Below are positions 5,181-5,284 of a DNA stretch of 5,284 nt, piece by piece. The notes below the pieces were generated by a model. That model had not been told where the DNA came from and did no database searches. It saw only the letters and a program-made list of their open reading frames with translations. Numbering within the stretch: the stretch's first letter is position 1; each line of letters begins with the position of its first letter. Origin of the DNA: an uncultured Bacteroidales bacterium. Lineage in GTDB: Bacteria; Bacteroidota; Bacteroidia; Bacteroidales; P3. The stretch covers positions 1 to 5,284 of the forward strand of contig CALGGY010000091.1 in the NCBI GenBank assembly GCA_937915785.1. The letters run 5' to 3'. The position numbers and the translations under genes were made by a program.

Positions 5181-5284
5181 ACTGCACTTTTTTTTTCGAT
5201 ATAAACACATATTTGTGCACAAGTGGGCTAAAAACACCGAAAAAATCCCCCCGAAAACACTCTCCCTCGGAAAAAAGTTCAAAA
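5181..5284. other. Non-coding-looking junction upstream of the truncated toxin gene
   Basis: The toxin frame stays open through here on the minus strand (a possible ATG at 5282), but the translation is unlike any MuF domain and is dominated by homopolymer runs (eight or nine T, runs of C and A). No TAnnTTTG promoter was found on the minus strand. This is probably the breakpoint where the N-terminal half of the MuF gene was lost, or a recombination edge. The window ends before the far side can be seen. Confidence 0.45.

Noticed and set aside
5181..5282. Extra N-terminal 34 residues of the toxin frame starting at 5282, with a hydrophobic stretch that could pass for a signal peptide
   Set aside because: The stretch is encoded by homopolymer-rich DNA, is unlike MuF proteins, and has Pro and acidic residues before a short hydrophobic core; the ATG at 5180 is more plausible.
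1..5284. CRISPR array, rRNA or insertion sequence
   Set aside because: No regularly spaced repeats, no rRNA-like stretches, and no transposase frame or long terminal inverted repeats were seen.

Overview
The window looks like a chromosome segment of a Bacteroidetes bacterium, probably of the order Bacteroidales. The evidence is two good matches to the phylum's sigma-A promoter (TTTG, a spacer of about 20 bases, then TAnnTTTG), A-rich leaders without Shine-Dalgarno sequences, and protein versions that resemble Bacteroides/Prevotella-type homologues from memory. No species can be named from the sequence alone.

Left part (197-3230, minus strand): three genes in a tight operon-like row behind one promoter at about 3197-3230. 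In transcription order they are an outer-membrane porin of the OprO/P type (2097-3161, TTG start), a multi-pass inner-membrane protein of the Gate / nucleoside-recognition type (823-2067), and a small uracil-DNA-glycosylase-superfamily protein (197-760). The first two suggest a paired outer- and inner-membrane transport route. The glycosylase is probably only a passenger in the transcript.

Middle part (3162-3890): a gene-poor stretch that may be debris from past rearrangement. It holds a start-less open frame whose last ~25 codons look coding (to 3480), an unrecognised 71-residue Cys-containing small protein (3500-3715, plus), and then a freestanding promoter (3717-3748) driving a structured ~130-nt RNA that ends in a strong hairpin terminator at 3852-3885. 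This is a good small-RNA candidate.

Right part (3861-5180, minus strand): the most unusual gene. It has the C-terminal half of a phage MuF / SPP1 gp7-type head-morphogenesis domain, then a conserved-looking hinge (SLPYFLRDN), then an AT-rich C-terminal domain with a PD-(D/E)xK nuclease pattern like CdiA-type tRNase toxin tips. The N-terminal half of the MuF domain is missing, no other phage gene is visible, and no immunity gene follows on the same strand. It is best read as an orphan or displaced polymorphic-toxin cassette. Its 3' end converges on, and overlaps, the small-RNA candidate.
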